Origin: Roseiarcus fermentans
Lineage (GTDB): Bacteria; Pseudomonadota; Alphaproteobacteria; Rhizobiales; Beijerinckiaceae
Length of the DNA stretch: 64,000 nt
NCBI RefSeq assembly: GCF_003315135.1
Contig: NZ_QNRK01000033.1
Span: 16,167-80,166, forward strand
Reading direction: 5' to 3'
The translations under genes were made by a program, and so were the position numbers. Shown here in pieces: positions 61,253 through 64,000 of the stretch. Each line of letters begins with the position of its first letter. Within the stretch, counting starts at the first letter, position 1. Under the pieces are notes generated by a model. The model had not been told where the DNA came from. It made no database searches and saw only the letters and a program-made list of their open reading frames with translations.

Positions 61253-61945
61253 TCAGCCGGCGCTGTCCGATCCCGACGGCTCGCTTGCGCCGTCCCACAT
61301 CACAGGACCTTGCGGAACAGGGCCGCCGAGGCGAGCGACAATGGACGCGGCCTCGGGCCTGGCGACTCCGATCGCGGCCAGCACGCACCGGATCGCCTCG
61401 GGCCGGTCGGCCTCGCCGAGGCGGCCCTCGCCGATCGCCGCCGCGACCTGAAGGATGGCGCCGACGACCAGCTCGACCGCCAGTTCACGCGTCGGACCGC
61501 TCCCCCGTCCGCCTTCGAGCGCGAGCCGCAGGTCCTCGCCGAGGCGGCTTCGCACGACCCGGCCGAGCGCGCGATGCGACAGCGCCATGCGGCTCGCGAG
61601 GGATGCCCAGCCGCGGTCCGACAGCGACTGCTTCAGGAACGCGTCGCAGCCGAAGCCGATCCGGAGAAGAGGCTCGGTCATCGACAGGCGCTGCGACTGA
61701 ATCAGCGTGTCGAACGTCTCGAGGAGGTCGTCGGCGACGGCCGCCGCGAGCTGGTCGAGATCGTTGAAATGACCGTAGAACGTGCCCTTCGCGACCTTCG
61801 CTTCCTGAACCACCTCGTCGATCGTGACCGTCTCCCACGACCGGCGCGCAAACAGGGTCTTCGCAGCGGCGATCAGTTGCGCCTTCGTTCGGGCGCGCTT
61901 CTCACGACCGATTTCGGCGCGCCGCTCGAGATTGACATTCGCCAT
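61253..61945 (-). CDS. TetR-family transcriptional regulator
   Basis: This 230-residue regulator has an N-terminal TetR DNA-binding domain (residues about 18-66: RTKAQLIAAAKTLFARRSWETVTIDEVVQEAKVAKGTFYGHFNDLDQL) and an alpha-helical ligand-binding domain behind it (LAAAVADDLLETFDTLIQ to VVGAILQVAAAIGEGRL). The C-terminal 20 residues are a polar tail. It lies upstream of the efflux operon on the same strand, with the 12-bp inverted repeat in between, so it is inferred to repress the pump until a toxic ligand binds. The ATG at 61945 starts close to the first helix. Confidence 0.88.
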   Translation of the reverse strand: MANVNLERRAEIGREKRARTKAQLIAAAKTLFARRSWETVTIDEVVQEAKVAKGTFYGHFNDLDQLAAAVADDLLETFDTLIQSQRLSMTEPLLRIGFGCDAFLKQSLSDRGWASLASRMALSHRALGRVVRSRLGEDLRLALEGGRGSGPTRELAVELVVGAILQVAAAIGEGRLGEADRPEAIRCVLAAIGVARPEAASIVARLGGPVPQGPVMWDGASEPSGSDSAG

Positions 61946-62124
61946 GTGCGCGAACTCCCAAAAGGCTTATGCCTCTGTTGTTCTAGTTCGTCAAATTGAC
62001 TTATTTGTCCAAGCCGAGTATTTCGTAGTCGAGCCAGGTCGTGTCGAAGGGGGTGGCGACGCAGCGATCCGTAGGAAAACGCGGCGCTTTCTCGGGGGGG
62101 CGCCGCAAGTGAGGAGCCAGGCCC

Positions 62125-63399
62125 ATGCGCCACTTCCGCTCCCCCGGTCCGCCCGCCGTCCTGATCGGAGCGATCCTGCTCTGCGCCTGCACGCCGAACG
62201 CCCTCCTTCCCCTGCCGGCCTCCTCGCCGGAGGTTCGCGCGCAGTCCGCCGCCCAGGCCCCCGATCTCGATCTCCTTTACGTCACCGACCGCGCCAAGAC
62301 CGTCAATCCGAGCGGCGCCGTGTCCTACGGCCCCGAGCGTTCGTACACGGTGAGCTTCGGCTCGATCGACGTTCACGGAGGGGCGGGCTCCAGCGGCGCC
62401 ACGGGGGACATGACGCTCGCCGGCGTCACGGAGCTCGGCCGCTACCCCGAGGTTCCGTATCCGGCGGAGATCACGGCGGCGGGCTATCGGCGCGCGCCTC
62501 AAGTCGTGGCCGCGCACGAACAGGCGGTCGCGACCCTGCAAGGCGAAATCCGCAAGCGCATCTCTCCGACGGATCGCAAGGAGGTCGTCGTCTTCATCCA
62601 CGGTTACAACAAGACCTTCGCCGACGCGGCCGAGTCGACGGCGAATCTCTGCCGCCTGCTCGGGCCGGACTTCGTGTGTCTGGTTCTGACCTGGCCGGCC
62701 GGCGGGTCGCGCGGCGCCTTCCTGGGCTACAACGTCGACCGGGAATCGGGTGAGTTCGCCGTCAGCGACATGCGCAAGGCGATCCGCGCCATCGGCGAAA
62801 CGCCGGGCGTCCGGGCCGTCGACCTGCTCGGCCACAGCCGCGGCGCCGACGTGCTGGCGTCCGCGCTCCACCTGCTGGGCGTCGAAAGCTACGTTTCGCG
62901 CGCCTCGATCGCCGAGCGCCTGAAGATCCGGAACATCGTCCTGTTCGCCCCGGACATCGACATCGACGTCGCGACGACCAAGATCTTCGACGTGTTTTCC
63001 GATCCCGACCTGCCCTACGGCGCCCGGAAGAACCTTAACGCCGTGATCCGGCAGGGCTCCCTTCATCTGACGATCTATTCGTCGCCCTCGGACCAGGCCC
63101 TCGACATGGCGAGCAAGATCTTCGGCAGCCGGCTGCGGCTGGGACAGCTCGACCTGACCGGGCCGGAGGCCAAGGCGCTCCGGGCGGACCCCGGCCACTT
63201 CGCCGACCTGATCGAGGTCGACCGGGACACCGGCGCCTTCGGGCACGGCTACTTCCTGTCGAATCCGGCGGTCCGGTCGGATCTGGTCGCGATGATCCGC
63301 GACCGCCTCAACCCCGGCGATCCCGGCAGGCCGCTGATCGAGATCGGCAAGGCCTTCTGGCGCATTCCCCAGGGGGAGACGCAGACGGCCCGACGCTAA
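62125..63399 (+). CDS. Alpha/beta-hydrolase lipoprotein (DUF900 family)
   Basis: This 424-residue protein has a signal peptide ending in a lipobox-like LLCAC near residue 21, so it is probably a lipoprotein. The DUF900 esterase-like domain follows: DLDLLYVTDRAKT, then VVVFIHGYNKTFADAAESTANLCRLLG, LTWPAGGSRGAFLGYNVDRESGE and the nucleophile elbow VDLLGHSRGADVLASAL near residue 236. FAPDIDIDVATTKIFD holds the acid region. The His of the triad should lie near GHFADLIEVDRDTGAFGHGYF. The substrate is unknown; the family occurs widely in rhizobia. The ATG at 62125 gives the complete leader. Upstream is the TetR gene, divergent. Confidence 0.88.
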   Translation: MRHFRSPGPPAVLIGAILLCACTPNALLPLPASSPEVRAQSAAQAPDLDLLYVTDRAKTVNPSGAVSYGPERSYTVSFGSIDVHGGAGSSGATGDMTLAGVTELGRYPEVPYPAEITAAGYRRAPQVVAAHEQAVATLQGEIRKRISPTDRKEVVVFIHGYNKTFADAAESTANLCRLLGPDFVCLVLTWPAGGSRGAFLGYNVDRESGEFAVSDMRKAIRAIGETPGVRAVDLLGHSRGADVLASALHLLGVESYVSRASIAERLKIRNIVLFAPDIDIDVATTKIFDVFSDPDLPYGARKNLNAVIRQGSLHLTIYSSPSDQALDMASKIFGSRLRLGQLDLTGPEAKALRADPGHFADLIEVDRDTGAFGHGYFLSNPAVRSDLVAMIRDRLNPGDPGRPLIEIGKAFWRIPQGETQTARR

Positions 63400-63439
63400 G
63401 CAAGATTTCCGAAAAGCAAAACCTGTCTAGCTCGCCGGA

Positions 63440-63541
63440 TCAGGCGGCCTCGACGACGATCCGGTTGCGCTGGAGGCCGAGGTCGATCGCGCCGTCGGGC
63501 GTCGCGATGCGCGACTCGACCACGTCTCCGCCGTTGAGATA
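63440..63541 (-). pseudogene. C-terminal remnant of a fumarylacetoacetate-hydrolase-fold gene
   Basis: On the minus strand the sequence YLNGGDVVESRIATPDGAID, LGLQRNRIV and a stop reproduces the closing segment of FAH-family proteins (usually YLKDGDVVEARI-type followed by GxQRNxV). The sequence upstream to 63649 is only weakly protein-like and contains no active-site region. Only about 33 codons of the once roughly 280-residue protein remain recognisable. It lies between the lipoprotein gene and the rRNA operon end. Confidence 0.55.
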
Positions 63542-63658
63542 TCGCGCCCGCGGCCTCGTCGAGGCGATCGCGCTCGTGCCGGAGAACGGCCGGCTTCGGG
63601 TCGAGGTTCGCGGTGAGTAGGCCGCGATTCTGCGGCTTTCGGGGCTCACAAACGAAAA

Positions 63659-63690
63659 CGCTCCGGCCCGAGGGCCGGAGCGTCTTGCTG
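63659..63690 (-). terminator. Rho-independent terminator of the rRNA operon
   Basis: On the minus strand, CGCTCCGGCC pairs perfectly with GGCCGGAGCG (63659-63682, four-base loop), followed by TTTTCGTTT. It lies about 20 bp after the 3' end of tRNA-fMet and ends the rRNA-tRNA transcript. Confidence 0.85.
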
Positions 63691-63702
63691 AGCAAGTGAA
63701 GT

Positions 63703-63779
<77 letters not shown>

Positions 63780-63929
63780 GCAGAGGGTCATGCGATTGCG
63801 CGACGGGGCGAGGGGCGGACCATCGCCGATCGCCAACGTCGGGGGCTTGCGGCTTTGGGCCGTGCGCGCCCGGCGCTGTCGCGGTTCGCTTCGGTGAAGA
63901 GGAATGGTTTTCGTTTCCGTGCTTTGCAG

Positions 63930-64000
63930 GCCTGGCGACGACCTACTCTCCCATGTCTTAAGACAGAGTACCATTGGCGCTAAGGCGTTTGACGGCCGAG
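63930..64000 (-). rRNA. 5S ribosomal RNA, 3' part (partial)
   Basis: The minus strand reads CTCGGCCGTCAAACGCCTTA at the window edge, then GCGCCAATGGTACTCTGTC and TTAAGACATGGGAGAGTAGG and ends GTCGTCGCCAGGC, the conserved 3' half of bacterial 5S rRNA including the ATGGTACT and GGGAGAGTAGGTCG regions. The 5' part lies beyond the window. With the following tRNA-fMet and terminator it marks the end of a ribosomal RNA operon transcribed leftwards. Confidence 0.93.

Noticed and set aside
63396..63695. 99-codon minus-strand frame starting inside the rRNA terminator.
   Set aside because: It begins within the terminator hairpin and lacks a ribosome binding site; only the separate FAH-like frame ending at 63440 shows family likeness.

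Overview
The window is about 64 kb of high-GC DNA from an alphaproteobacterium, most probably of the order Hyphomicrobiales (Rhizobiales). Supporting signs are a rhizobial-type myo-inositol (iol) cluster with a DUF2090-fused IolC and GGAA-N6-TTCC operators, an FrcBCA-like fructose ABC transporter divergent from a ROK regulator, a zwf-pgl pair, GGAAC-N17-AGTT promoters of the EcfG type, and the end of an rRNA operon (5S followed by tRNA-fMet) at the right edge. The call rests on gene content; no 16S sequence is visible.

Layout. 1-600: end of a LacI-type regulator. 682-15442: inositol catabolism and uptake. The minus-strand part is iolI-like, permease, ATPase, binding protein and iolE; the plus-strand part is a transaldolase-family gene, then iolG-iolC-iolD-iolB. 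An RpiR-type iolR-like gene sits in the middle. Palindromes of the form ATGGA-N8-TCCAT recur in the control regions (5643, 7264, 9505, with weaker forms at 6814 and 16734), so one regulon can be read from the sequence, including a second inositol-dehydrogenase-like gene at 16888. 15880-28644: mixed housekeeping and stress genes (BON protein, oligopeptidase B, HAD phosphatase, EamA transporter, purine nucleoside permease-like protein, Gfo/Idh oxidoreductase, aldo/keto reductase, and a Spy-like protein with its own two-component system). 29112-35913: FrcBCA-type sugar transporter, ROK regulator, zwf and pgl. 36451-39948: an amino-acid/amide-type binding protein, a YchJ protein, manganese catalase and a small exported protein.

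40392-51130 is a second carbohydrate island: a levoglucosan-dehydrogenase-like oxidoreductase, a small ABM-fold protein, a complete CUT2-type ABC transporter, a TIM-barrel isomerase/epimerase and a secreted alpha/beta hydrolase. Divergent from these are a ROK regulator and a leaderless, apparently cytoplasmic paralogue of the island's own binding protein. This is the best candidate for an undescribed arrangement.

51131-55682 is eroding: a frameshifted radical SAM gene and an N-terminally deleted zinc alcohol dehydrogenase flank an intact phosphotransacetylase-DUF3141 pair. 55683-61945 is a YhhJ/RbbA/YhiI-type efflux operon with a TetR regulator and a 12-bp inverted repeat upstream. The window closes with an alpha/beta-hydrolase lipoprotein, a remnant of a fumarylacetoacetate-hydrolase-fold gene, tRNA-fMet and the 3' part of 5S rRNA.

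Functionally, the window is a sugar and polyol hub. Three CUT2-type importers feed inositol, fructose-like sugar and a third (possibly anhydro-) sugar into NAD(P)-dependent oxidation, next to the entry enzymes of the Entner-Doudoroff/pentose-phosphate routes.
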